This document shows, piece after piece, positions 46,410-56,998 of a stretch of 58,229 bases of DNA. Under the pieces are notes generated by a model. It was not told where the DNA came from and ran no database searches. It saw only the letters and a program-made list of their open reading frames with translations. The stretch is from Pleurotus djamor (Eukaryota > Basidiomycota > Agaricomycetes > Agaricales > Pleurotaceae): positions 1 to 58,229 of the forward strand of contig JAPEVF010000257.1 in NCBI GenBank assembly GCA_029747585.1. Reading direction: 5' to 3'. Made by a program: the position numbers and the translations under genes. Position 1 is the first letter of the stretch, and every line of letters begins with the position of its first letter.

Positions 46410-46879
46410 GATGACGAGTACAAAGATGTCAGGGGTCCCTGTGGTGAATATTTAACACTGGGAATCGACGTGATGTCCCTCGCGCATTCGTCTTGCGTTG
46501 GCCATTCACATTGCCCGTGTCGCCACAGAGAGGTGGCTTGGTTCTTTGAACCAATGGAAGTCCTGATCAAAGCGACTTGAGAGCGACTGGGATGACCAAC
46601 CAACGGAGAAGTCAAATTTTGGCGCCGCCGGGCTGGATGCAGAGTGGCTTTGGCAATCCTGGGTAGATTATGGGTCACTGGTATCAGATACTCCCAAGAA
46701 GCGGCGAGTTTTGATCGCTTCCAGAGCGGGATTGACTTCGAGCAAACTTCGAGTAGGCTACTCGGACCAAAAGGCCATATCGTGGCGTGATGGGACGGAG
46801 GAGAGGAGGATGAGGAAGCGTGCATTCCCCGGCGCGGTTTACACAGGTTTTGGTGGGCATGTTTATGGACACTGGCCAG
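46410..46879. other. intergenic, no gene recognised
   Basis: Overlapping short frames on both strands (for example 46,406-46,825 minus) have no recognisable motif. The stretch would include the promoter and first exon of the hypothetical secreted protein to its left. Confidence 0.35.
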
Positions 46880-48498
46880 CTATTCCAGTATGCTAGTCTT
46901 GGGTCCATCCCACACCACTGGAATACAGTCTTCTAGTTTCGCGACGGAAGCTTTCGAAATGCTGCAGTGCGCTAGCGAAATCGATTCCAGCGGCAATCCT
47001 ACCCGTTTCATCTTGTCCAAGCTCTCTACTAAAGCTTCATACTCCTCCGCTGTCTCCCCTCTGACCTCGAAATCGACCATGTTGAAACCTAACTGAGAAA
47101 GCCGCGGATTGATTGCACTCTGCGGATCATCATCCCAGAGATACTGCTCCGTGTATTTGCGGAGGAAGTCGATCCCTCCGGCGCCCATCAAGACCAGCTT
47201 TCGGACATTTGAAAATAACCGAGTCATCTCGACCCAGTCAGTGATGTACGGGTGCCTCTCCACGGAGAAAAATTCCAAAGTGTGCACTTTTTCCACGGGG
47301 AGGGATGAAAGGAGGAGGATATAATCCGAAATCCTGCCGTGGCGCAGGGGCACAGAGAAAAGAAGAGGGTGATCGGTACCATCTGCCCCCAACGCCAAAG
47401 AAATCACCTCGCCGCTGTACCAATTCTTGTGTATACCGACAAAGAGACTTAATTCAGAGGCGGGGTGCTCTCCGTAGCGAGAAAGGAGAGATATCATTCC
47501 GAGTGTATTCGGATGGCTGTACAAGTCACGGGCGTAGATGAGTGTTATCGCAGCCGTAGTTGGAAATTCGAGAAATTCGAAGATAGACGACATATAAATG
47601 TCACCACACAGGAGCTTGAGACACTGCAGTCGAGGTAGACAGACAGTTTGGAATTGTTGCCCTATGGGAAGCCGCACCATGCAATCGACAGCAACATTGA
47701 CAGACTGAATGCTCGGTGTATTGGAGAGGGATTTAAGAAGCCATGTAACGGTGACGCTTCCGGGGCTAGCAGCGCTATTCGAGACTTTGAGGTGCTCCAA
47801 AGATGGTAGAGGCGGGAGATGTTTGAGGAAGATACTGTGGAGGGAGAGACACCGAAGGGAGGTCATCTTGTCCAGGGGGACGCTCTTGGATAAGATATGA
47901 GGTGCACCGCCAGTGAGAAGCGGACTCCCCACTATCGAAAGCCTTTGGAGAGACTGCGGACGAAGCAGGAAAGGCCAGAGTTCCTCATCGCTATTGTGAT
48001 GTTGTAATGCGACGCGAAGAACCTGCACCCTGTCCATACACTGGGGCACAAGCTCCAAAGTTGCAAGTTTTTTGGAACCACGACATGGGACCGTGCAGGA
48101 AACACCTATCGGAGTTCCCCTGGTGCGCTTCAGCAATTCAGACGCATATTTTGCGCTCCCAAGGGATATGTTGGTCCAGAGCTGAACTGTGTTGATAGCC
48201 ACGCAACGCCAGCGTCGGGACACGCTTGCCAAAGCGCGACCATTTTTCAGAGAGAAAAGCACTGCGAAATCCTGCAAGTCATCGTAATAGGCCTGTGCAC
48301 ACAGGAAAATCAGTGACAAAACCTCGTCAGGGAGTCTGAAAATCGCAGCTGATTGACTGGACCTGCTGCGTTTCTTTCCCAGGGAGAGGACAGACTAAGT
48401 ATCCACGTAGATTTGAATCAACGATACTAAGTTTAGTGTGCAGATAGTGAAACGCATACGAAATTTCCGGAGATCTTCTTCAAAATGTCATGGGACAT
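46880..48498 (-). CDS. F-box/LRR protein, two exons
   Basis: An F-box protein of 517 aa, intact. Exon 1 (48,460-48,498) codes MSHDILKKISGNF; a GTATGC donor and an ACTTAG acceptor join it in phase to exon 2 (46,880-48,394), which opens with SVLSLGKKRSRSSQ and the F-box FRLPDEVLSLIFLCAQ. The second half of the box is ALASVSRRWRCVAINTVQLW. The leucine-patterned remainder (MTSLRCLSLHSIFLKHLPPL, VTWLLKSLSNTPSIQSVNVA) ends ASVAKLEDCIPVVWDGPKT, matching the endings of the frameshifted paralogues at 32.7 and 44.4 kb. It is a probable SCF ligase adaptor with unknown target. Confidence 0.82.
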
Positions 48499-48690
48499 GT
48501 TGGAGACTTGGCCACAACTGTGATTGCGAGTTGGTTCAAACTTCGAACTTGGGTGCAAGCGCCCACTGCGGAATTGGACAGGAGGCATCCCTGACGGCCT
48601 CCTTGATTTGTCTTTAGCCCATCCTCGTCTATGTGTGTACATTTTGTACTCTATTCTAATTCATTTACCGCATGAAAGCTACGCAAATAT

Positions 48691-49877
48691 CTACGCTTTC
48701 GCTGCTGGTCTAAAGAGCTCAACCCGCCTTGTTTTCAAGATGTTCCTCCCTTCAGCTCCGAAGTACTTCTCACTGTAGTGGGACCATTTGAGGTTACTGC
48801 TCACAAGATTCCCTAGGTGCCAGCAGTAGTCGCGAATGATTGAGTCGTATTTGGGATCAAGGGAGGGAATCTGGTCGAATTCTTGCTTGAATCGGGTGCG
48901 GAGGGATGCGTAGATGTTTCCAACGTGGTCGAGGGCTTCTTGGAGGGACAGGTTCTTCTCCTTCATGATCACTGTGACGGCGTTATGAAAGTCCTCTCCA
49001 CAGCTTTGCTCAACATTCCAAGAATAAATATCCTAAAGGAATTTTCGTGAGTCTGAGGTCGATGTAAGGAATGTTATATATAACTGACATTTCCGAGAAT
49101 AACCATATCGATGGCGTGTTGTTCCAAGCTAGTGATCACGGGGTGATAGATATACTCGTTCGGGATGTGATCACCGAGGGAGAAAAAATCAATCGTAGGG
49201 CAGACGCCAATCGTCGAGCGACGTAGAATCAAGTATTCGTTGAATGGGCGAATACGACCTTCGTCATGATCAATGGCTTCCTGGAGGACAGAGGCTGTAT
49301 AGCTATCAAAATGAGCCAAGAACCTCTGAGCAGATGAGGCTGAAGCCACCGCCAGTGCGCGTTTCCAGAATCTGGAACATGATCAATGAGTCGCAGTACG
49401 TTTTCAAGGTAATGAGAGCCTACGATCGGGTGATGGTGCGCAAGACACTTTCCCCTTCTGCCGGTAAGCTCTCGGGGTATCTGTTTTTTCCAAACGGTCA
49501 GAAATTAGGCAAGGTTGATAAAAGCCACAGGTTAACTACCTCAACACGTCCATGACATCTTGAACGCGTTGGCGGACCTCTTCACAGCCCTTGTCGTCGG
49601 TCAGAGCCTCGATGATGAAGAACAAGTTCATCAAGTCGCATCCCGCTCTGAAGTGCGCCCCACAAGCGTTGGGATAGAACGAAGCGGCTAGAAAACCAAA
49701 ATGGCAGCGATTGAACTTGTCTTGGGCTTTGGGCGAGAAGATTGGGTAGGATTCCACCCAACGCGCGGAATCCTCCTGGATGGATTTATCAGGGTTGGGA
49801 TCGCTGGTGAAGGGCCAGTCTTCGAAGAGATCGGGGAGGGTAAAGTGGGAGGGGTAGAATTCAGAAACAACGACCAT
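48691..49877 (-). CDS. class I sesquiterpene synthase (terpene synthase 3), Lys in RY motif
   Basis: This is the third terpene synthase, 339 aa, closest to copy 1. Exons 49540-49877, 49424-49480, 49089-49371 and 48691-49032 match the other copies in number, phase and, for exons 1-3, the exact lengths of copy 1 (338, 57 and 283 nt). One donor is GTCAGT. The first metal motif is EALTD (FFIIEALTDDKG), and the NSE motif is intact as NDIYSWNVE. The Arg of the usual Arg-Tyr diphosphate sensor is replaced by Lys (YSEKYFG, residue 315), unlike copies 1 and 2. An ATATAAAA box on the minus strand lies 61-68 nt upstream. The catalytic effect of the Lys is unknown. Confidence 0.92.
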
Positions 49878-49937
49878 GGCGAGCTTGGTAGAGAGGTAAT
49901 GTGGGTTGTTGGATTCATCTACCAGCGTGTCGACTCA

Positions 49938-49945
49938 TTTTATAT
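49938..49945 (-). promoter_or_regulatory. TATA box of terpene synthase 3
   Basis: ATATAAAA on the minus strand, 61-68 nt upstream of the ATG at 49,877, at nearly the same spacing as the TATA box of terpene synthase 1. Confidence 0.55.
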
Positions 49946-51621
49946 GGCGAGCGAGAGTCAGGTAAGGCTTGTTGCGTCTCAAAGCAACCTGCGAATCACC
50001 GTGATAGAAAAGGTGGCCACTTGAACGAAGGTTCAAGATAAGCCAGAACAAAGGGTGGATAGATTCAGACCGCTACCTCGTCTCTGGGGATGGTTTGGAG
50101 CTATACCTGGAGTAATTAGTGGACACCGTAGCAAACCAGCGGGCTTATGCTTACTTCTCGATCAGCCAAGTGACACCAAGGGTCACTTCTAGGACAATGC
50201 AACAGGAGATGACGCATTAAGAAGGAAGTAGAGTGTTGAGGAGTTATCATCGGCGATGGAAGGGTCCCAAACAGCCTTCTTTTAATTTGTGGGCGCGCAG
50301 AATCTCCAGGACTCACAACACCCCCGCTTTGTTCGTCAGAGTGTTTATTCGAAGATACGGTAGAGAATGCCACACACAATCCCATTAGGTGAACACACCG
50401 ATCACAGCGAACATTCGAAGGGTAGAAAAATGTTTAAGGTTTGAACGTGACCTTCAACGACTTCGTAATGGCCAGGTACCTTATGTTGGGCAGGTAGAAT
50501 CGAACTCAAAGATAGATCATCAAAAGAGAGAGAAGCGGGATGGACCACACTTACCGACGAATGCTATAAAGCTGGAATCGAGATAGCTTCGAAGCTCCAC
50601 ACAAGGACCCCCAACAACTCACCAAGAGGTCCGATCAACCCCTTGCACTGTAACCACCATGTGGTGGCGTGCGTCCTAGCCTTTTCGTGGCGCAGGGGGA
50701 TAAGTACCCTCCCAGACCGGAGGGGAAACAAATAAGGACGTCTCTCGACTTGATATAGCGAGAGTTTAACTCCTGGTAACAGGCTGCACGTCGTCGAAAA
50801 TGGCGTTGAACAGCAGTGCCACCCGAGGTCAGGGTGGCACACGCCCCCAGCAACGTCGAAGCTGTGGGGCACACTTTCCAATACTGTCGAAATAAATCCC
50901 ACGTATCAAAGCGAAAAATACGAATGGAATCATCGATTAACAGATGAATACAACGATAGGCACTGTCCTACCCAACACAGCACACGAGGCGTACTAGCCA
51001 AACAGCGACCCTCTAAATATGAGGTGCCACACATCCCCCCAGCTTGATGCCAGCCAAAGCCCCACCACAAGGCAGAGACCACACGGATCCTCCCCCATCT
51101 ACCCAAACCAATCCCCTCAGCCCCAGCACCGGCAATAAACGAAAGAGACCCACCGGGTCACAGAAAGAGAAAAAGAAAAAAAGAAAAAGCAACCAGAAGA
51201 ACATCCGATGTCACGCCCCATATTTGAATATGTGGAAGTGAACATGAATTTCCTTACTTTTCTCTCCCCCTCTCTATTCCGCTACCTCCCCTCTCTATTC
51301 CACTACCCCTTCCCATATATGCAGACTCTTATAAGTAGGAGAAGATTAGTTTAGAATGTAAAACCCCATTTGCATTCAGATTAATTTGCTACCTTACTAA
51401 AAACCTGCTCCAAACAAAATATACACTTACCCCTAACTTCTCAGACCAAGAACTGAGAATTATAGATGCATATAACAATCTTCTAAGGCATCACATAGAT
51501 GAGACATCATATATGCTCATGCACTAACACCTATTCAGTGGAAAAGTACCAAGTAAAACTATAATACTCTGACACAAGTCCAGGGAAGACCCCTATGTTA
51601 GCCTATCAAGTAGACGCCGGG
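49946..51621. other. gene-poor stretch bordering the transposon region
   Basis: No gene was supported. The frame at 51,044-51,241 codes a Pro-rich then very Lys-rich peptide (KEKKKKRKSNQKN) that could be a scrap of a retroelement gag-like protein; this is a guess. From about 51,240 the DNA becomes AT-rich and repetitive in feel up to the LTR at 51,622. Confidence 0.35.
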
Positions 51622-51882
51622 TGTTAGCGCCCGTGCAATTATTTTTATCGATTATTGCGCTGGCACATCTCAGTATTGTACCCCCAATACTGAGATGTGA
51701 GTACTTACAATTCATCTTCCTATGCATACCTTTACTCATATGAATGTAGTTATATTTCTCTCTAGGTATAGCTCATGTATCCTATAGTATTGTACCCCCA
51801 ATACTGAGATTTATATTTCTCTCTAGCTCTCGCGTTCCGTGTCGCCTCCCCGCTCAATCCCATCTCTCGTCCCCTGCTAACA
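51622..51882 (+). repeat. 5' LTR with an internal duplicated hairpin
   Basis: The ends TGTTAG and CTAACA are perfect inverted 6-mers, as expected for an LTR. Inside, 51,665-51,698 is a perfect 14-bp stem (ACATCTCAGTATTG) with a 6-nt loop (TACCCC). Part of it recurs as AGTATTGTACCCCCAATACT at 51,786-51,805. The word ATATTTCTCTCTAG also occurs twice (about 51,750 and 51,812), so the LTR contains an internal duplication of roughly 110 bp spacing. Confidence 0.85.
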
Positions 51883-51897
51883 GGTTATGGGCCCCGG
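51883..51897 (+). promoter_or_regulatory. primer-binding site, initiator-Met half-tRNA type
   Basis: GGTTATGGGCCCCGG starts at the first base after the LTR. GGTTATGGGCCC is complementary to the anticodon arm of initiator methionine tRNA (..GGGCCCATAACC), the half-tRNA primer used by Drosophila copia and relatives. Confidence 0.75.
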
Positions 51898-51922
51898 CCG
51901 ATCCTACTAAATACTCGATACA

Positions 51923-53314
51923 ATGTCCCGATCAACTTTGCTTAAAGTCCATTGCATTCCCAGGCTCCGTGACAACGGATCAAACTGGCATGCCTACAAG
52001 GAGCAATTCATGACCCACATCGAATCAAAGAAGTACTCACGCGTCATCGAGGGCTACCCTTTTCAGAAGCCGAAGGATCTAGTCCCGCAAGATGGAGAGT
52101 ACTATCTGGAAAGCGATATGAACGTTCCGCTCTCGGGTGAGCAACTCGAGGAACACTGCGGAAAGCTAGACGAGTTCAAGGCGTGGGAGGACTATGTCCG
52201 AGGGATTATCCAAGAAACGGTTGGACCCTTGCTTCTTGAGCAACTTCAATTGTTTGAAGCTGGGAACGCTCAGGAATTATGGGAGCACATGGGGGAGATG
52301 TTTGAGAAACGAGGAAATATGGCTGCTGTCGAGACGTTGAGGAAACTCCAGAGCCTTTGCTGCACGGATCCAAGCAAGGTGCGCGCCCATGTCACCGAGA
52401 TGTGGGGCTACACCGAGCAGCTCAGCGCGATGGGAGCTCCGCTCAGCGACATCCAATTCGTCACTCACCTCTCCGCATCCCTTCCTCCATCCTTCCAACC
52501 TCTACTCTCTGCCCTCGACACTACCCACAATATCCTCAACATTCCCCTCACCAGCACAACCCTCATCAACAAGCTCTTCATCGAGGCCGACACCCAAACA
52601 GCCCTCCAAAACATGAACAGCCGAACGACTACCCAACCGGCAGCTGAGAGCTCGGCTATGGCCGCTACTGCTGGAAGAGGAAGAGGACGAGGGCGAGGCA
52701 GGTCGGATCGACCACCGTGCGAGAATTGCAAGAAGAAAGGGCATTCTAAGGAGAAATGCTGGGCAAAGGGAGGAGGAGCAGAAGGAAATGCACCTGAATG
52801 GTGGAATCCTAGGAAGCAGTCAGACGGGAAGGAAGGAGCATTGGCAAACGTTGCTGATCAAGCCGGGCCGAATTATGCACTAATAACGACTTCAGACAAT
52901 GCCGACTCGACTCCAGCAACCGTAACTGGCACACCCGAAGATATAGAAGATTTCGACTATGCGCTAGCTACCTCCGAAAACCCGAAGCACTATGGCATCA
53001 TCATCGACTGTGGTGCTAGCCGCCATTTTACGCCTCTCCGAAGCAAACTTCTGAATTACGTTGAAATCGAGCACGAGCCGCTGCGCACCGCCGATGGACG
53101 TATGTTCAAGATGATTGGGAAAGGGAACATGGAGTTCTTCCTACCCATGGGTCCTGGTAAACCACCAACGCAAGTCACGCTCATGAACGTCTACTACTCG
53201 CCGAACATGGCATACACCCTGGTCTCCGTCCAGACGTTGACAAAGAAGGGGTTCTCTTTGCTGTTCGAAAACGACGCATGCACAGCTCATGCTGTAGAGA
53301 TAAAGTATTATTGA
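51923..53314 (+). CDS. Copia gag-protease polyprotein, truncated
   Basis: A frame of 463 codons. The N-terminal half is a gag of the UBN2/Copia type (WHAYKEQFMTHIESKKY, AQELWEHMGEMFEKRG, LQSLCCTDPSKVRAHVTEM). A basic Gly/Arg tract (GRGRGRGRGRSDR) precedes the CCHC zinc knuckle CENCKKKGHSKEKC. The aspartic protease begins at about residue 355 with IIDCGASRHFTP, where the active-site triad reads DCG instead of the commoner DSG. The frame ends at TGA 53,312-53,314 soon after the protease, so pol is lost. It belongs to the truncated element described above. Confidence 0.88.
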   Translation: MSRSTLLKVHCIPRLRDNGSNWHAYKEQFMTHIESKKYSRVIEGYPFQKPKDLVPQDGEYYLESDMNVPLSGEQLEEHCGKLDEFKAWEDYVRGIIQETVGPLLLEQLQLFEAGNAQELWEHMGEMFEKRGNMAAVETLRKLQSLCCTDPSKVRAHVTEMWGYTEQLSAMGAPLSDIQFVTHLSASLPPSFQPLLSALDTTHNILNIPLTSTTLINKLFIEADTQTALQNMNSRTTTQPAAESSAMAATAGRGRGRGRGRSDRPPCENCKKKGHSKEKCWAKGGGAEGNAPEWWNPRKQSDGKEGALANVADQAGPNYALITTSDNADSTPATVTGTPEDIEDFDYALATSENPKHYGIIIDCGASRHFTPLRSKLLNYVEIEHEPLRTADGRMFKMIGKGNMEFFLPMGPGKPPTQVTLMNVYYSPNMAYTLVSVQTLTKKGFSLLFENDACTAHAVEIKYY

Positions 53315-53802
53315 CCTGGATATAGCCCTGTTTATATTGCATTGTTCTGTGGATAGTCACTGGATAATACATTGTGGGTCTAGCAGAATGATCATAATGT
53401 ATTAGCTGAAATCTCCAAAATGCATTATCTCCGGGCTATCTACCATGACAATGCATTACAAGGTAATCAATGAAAGAGGGACTTAGTGCCATAATGCATT
53501 GTCTATTGGTCATTCGGAGCAAAATGCATTATAGGCCTGGAAGTTAGCAAGGAGCTTAGCACTCTTAAGGGGAGGATGCATTAGAATAGGGGTATATTAG
53601 GATATCCTACTGCTAACTAGAAAAATGCGGCGGAAAAGGATAAGTAGGAAAAAAGATAACAAAATGGATAAGCATGTGAGATAAGATCACGGCTCCGAGA
53701 TGACCGAAATCCCGAGGCAACCAACTGCACGTTGGACGCGTCTACTCCCGACGCCGCCTAATGACGAGAATGAGAGTATATTCAATGAAAAAGGTGGTAT
53801 GC
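53315..53802. repeat. patch with repeated AATGCATT motif, truncating the Copia element
   Basis: Eight variants of the palindromic word ATAATGCATTRT occur at about 53,337, 53,371, 53,397, 53,420, 53,451, 53,492, 53,522 and 53,577, at 23-55 bp spacing. No gene is present. A polypurine AAGGGGAGGA at about 53,568-53,577 resembles a retrotransposon polypurine tract. The patch replaces the Copia pol region, so it is either another non-autonomous element or the 3' end of a different one. Confidence 0.5.
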
Positions 53803-53878
53803 TCACCTCTTTGGCCTGGATTCACATTCCTCCTCTTCCTCCGAAGGGAGAAGCTGGAGAAGCGTCCATTCGACATCC

Positions 53879-53885
53879 GCAACAG
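53879..53885. repeat. 7-bp target site duplication, left copy
   Basis: GCAACAG directly precedes the left end CAGTAATGGG of the element. The identical right copy is at 57,653-57,659. Because the duplication itself ends in CAG, the exact border has slight ambiguity, but this placement gives matching termini on both sides. Confidence 0.85.
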
Positions 53886-54539
53886 CAGTAATGGGAGTTA
53901 CTTTTGTCAACGTGGTAACACCTGTTGTAACACGGCATGGTGGACCATATCCAGCAAGCTGCTGTAAGTGACATTTTACAGCAAGCATTCTTGAGAGTTA
54001 ACATTGTTGTGACAAGGATTGTGTTAACAAAATACAGGTATAGCAAGGAGGGATTCAACATGACTGCAGGTAGAATCTGTCTGTGTCTACTAGAATACAG
54101 CTAGGTTACTAGAATGTTATCAACAATAATCCAGGTAGAATCTCAAATGTTAACAAAAATACAGGTAGAGCAGCACAGGAATTCAACATGATTGTACGTA
54201 GAATTTGTAATAGTTAACAATGGTACAGATAGGATTATAATGACTGTTAACCATTATAAAGCAAGAATCAAGATTGTCAACACAGAGATAGGTAGAATTT
54301 TGCAGAGTGTTAACATCATGACAGCAAGAGACATCATTGTTAACAATGATGCAGGAAAGGGAATCAACAGAGATACAAGTAGGAACTTGGTAATCAACAT
54401 GGCCATAGGTAGCTTCAGGCATAATGTTAACATTCACCCGGGAAGCATGTTGATTCTTGACAGGAAACCAGCTAGCCAGATGGTGATTGTTAACATAGAT
54501 GCAGCAAGCTATGCTATTGTCAACAGTGGGACAGGTAGC
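53886..54539 (+). repeat. left 654-bp terminal inverted repeat
   Basis: It matches the reverse complement of 56,999-57,652 base for base in length with roughly 23 substitutions and no net indel. It contains about 18 of the two-box units. The open frame seen at 54,192-54,662 is a by-product of the repeats. Confidence 0.88.
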
Positions 54540-56998
54540 CAGACACTTTACGTTAACATTAAAGCAGGAAAATACATCAGTGTTAACAGCACCGCAGCAA
54601 GCTTACAGATTATTGTCAACATTCAATCAGGTAGGAAAAGAGTTTTGTCAACACAGACATAGCAAACAATATTATGGTTAACATGATGCACATAAATATA
54701 TTTCTCTGTTAATAGATATACAGGAAAGAGTATAGAAATGCAGTCATCCAGGGGATCAATATCAACATGGATGCAGCAAGCAAACCAGTTGTCAACAGAA
54801 ATACAGCAAGATTAATAATGACTGTTAACACCAATACAGCAAAGAATGTTATAGTCAACAGAGATACAGCAAGCTTGATCATAGCTGTCAACAATAACAT
54901 AGCTAGAAATTTGATTGTCAACACAAATACAGGTAGCTAGACAGATATTGTCAACAGACAGACAGCAAGGATTTTTGCTGTTGACAATATTACAGGTACC
55001 TAGATGAAGATTGTCAACATGGTGACAGCAAGGATTTTGACTGTTGACATTCCACAGGTAGCTAGGTAAAGATTATCAACATGGATATAGCAAGAATGTT
55101 GACTGTTAACAGTATTACAGATACCTAGAATAATATGGTCAACATAGACACAGCAAGGATTTTGACTGTTAACATTATTGTAGGAAGCCAAGTAAATATT
55201 GTCAACATTGGGCCAGCAAGGGGACTGTTGTCAGACTGTGGGAAAATGTTAAAATTTTTGGATTCAGTAGTGGTTGCTTGGATCATGTGGACAATGTACT
55301 TACCATGAGAACTTTGTCAAAATAATAGGGGCTGTCTACTATCATCTTCCAAAAGCGTGGGATAATTTGGTTGACTGTGGAAACCTTTTTCTTACTGTAA
55401 AAATTACCTCACTAGCTGTAGAAACCATTTTATTAGCTGTGAAAACCAAAAACATGCCCAAAAAGCGCACCAAAACCATTGTACATACTTAGTATCTCAG
55501 GTCATTGCCTCTTCTAGAATCTATAATGACTATGAAAACCTGGGTTAGATGTTAGTGAGTAGAGCATACCTGGTTATTGAGAAAGTTAAGTATACTTCAG
55601 TATCCTCTGAAATAATCTTGGGTTTAATCTTACTACAGAGTTCATGCTATTCCTATTATATCTGATCTGTTGGTTATCTGTATGATCTCCATATGTATGG
55701 ATGTATCTTCTGATATTCACCTTCTACTCTGGTTGGGCTCACTCTGATTGAGGTAACAACCATATCCCTAAGATCTAGAACAATGTTGGCATTCTCCTTG
55801 ACCTATCCATTGTGCTAGCTTCATACTAATGTATGCCCATAAAGCCACCTGTTTATTATCAATATCATGCTTTAGAATGAAACCATGGATCTGATTTCTC
55901 AAATGAAAAGGGTTCAAGGTGCAATTGCAGAATAGGCATACTTGTGAATGAAGCTTTGAGAAGTGGGTTAAGATACTATATCTCAAGTATTTATTATTCA
56001 TTCTCAGTGATTAGCTATGCTCAAATGGTTGTTTCCTTCTGAGGACATTCAAGTCTGTAGGACTATGCTACAGTCAATAGGATGATTCCAGAATCTCAAT
56101 TCATAGACAAAGAAATAGATGGCAAGAGCTACTACTGTCAACAGAAGCAAAGGTATTCATTTGAATGATGTTAACAAAATTGTAGCAAGAAACTTGATTG
56201 TCAACAGTAGGACAGGAAGCAAAATGGATATTGTCAACAGAGGTGCAGCAAGCTTGGTTGTTGTCAACACTAATACAGGTAGAAAAATCAGCAATTGGCT
56301 ATGGAATGTGTGATGCTACCTGTGCTGCTGTTGACAATGATATAGCTTGCTGCATCTCTGTTGACATGAATGGAAAGCTATATGTCTAAATGTTAACAAT
56401 AACATTTTGCTTCCTGCCCTTCTGTTGACAATCAGATCTGTTGCTATACAAATGTTGACATTAATCCACTAGGTACCTGTGCCTCTGTTGACAAGAACCA
56501 GCAAGCTTGCTGTCTTGCTGTTGACAATGTCATTCCTTGCTGCAACAATGTTGACATTGAATGATAACCTACCTGTGCTTGCGTTGACACTGATCACCCT
56601 TGCTATATTTCTGTTGACGCTAATGATTGTGCTTGCTGTCTGAATGTCAACCATCTATCATCTTCCTGTGCAAATGTTGACACTGGAACAGGTTCTACCT
56701 GCATTCATGTTGATGACAACAAATTTACCTGCACCTCTGTTGAATTTTTACATGTGCCATTGTTGACAATCATGGTTCTTGCTGTCAAAGTGTTAACAAA
56801 GACCTTTTTCCTACCTGTGATTCTGTTGACATGTATATCCCTTGCTATGTCTCTGTTGACATCCAGGTAGAAACTACAAACCCTGATGTCAACAATGTCC
56901 TAGCTTGCTGTGAAAATGTTAACAATCAAAATATATCTACCTGCTACACAGTTAACAATAATTGGTGTTGCTATGCCTATGTTGACAATCATCGACTA

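Larger units (their letters stand above)
51622..53314 (+). mobile_element. Copia-type LTR retrotransposon, 3' truncated
   Basis: The element begins with a 261-bp LTR (51,622-51,882) that starts TGTTAG and ends CTAACA. It is followed directly by a primer-binding site and by one frame for gag and the start of the protease. Integrase, reverse transcriptase, RNase H and the 3' LTR are missing: the frame stops at 53,314 and different repetitive DNA follows. It cannot move by itself. Confidence 0.85.

Noticed and set aside
51044..51241. Pro/Lys-rich ORF as a real gene
   Set aside because: Low-complexity composition, no start context or partner exons; at best a scrap of a retroelement.
54192..54662. 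156-codon ORF (and its mirror at 56,996-57,346 and 56,831-57,355) as real proteins
   Set aside because: They are translations of the repeat units: IVN/VNI-like patterns recur because GTTAAC/GTCAAC recurs. Both strands and both arms give similar frames.
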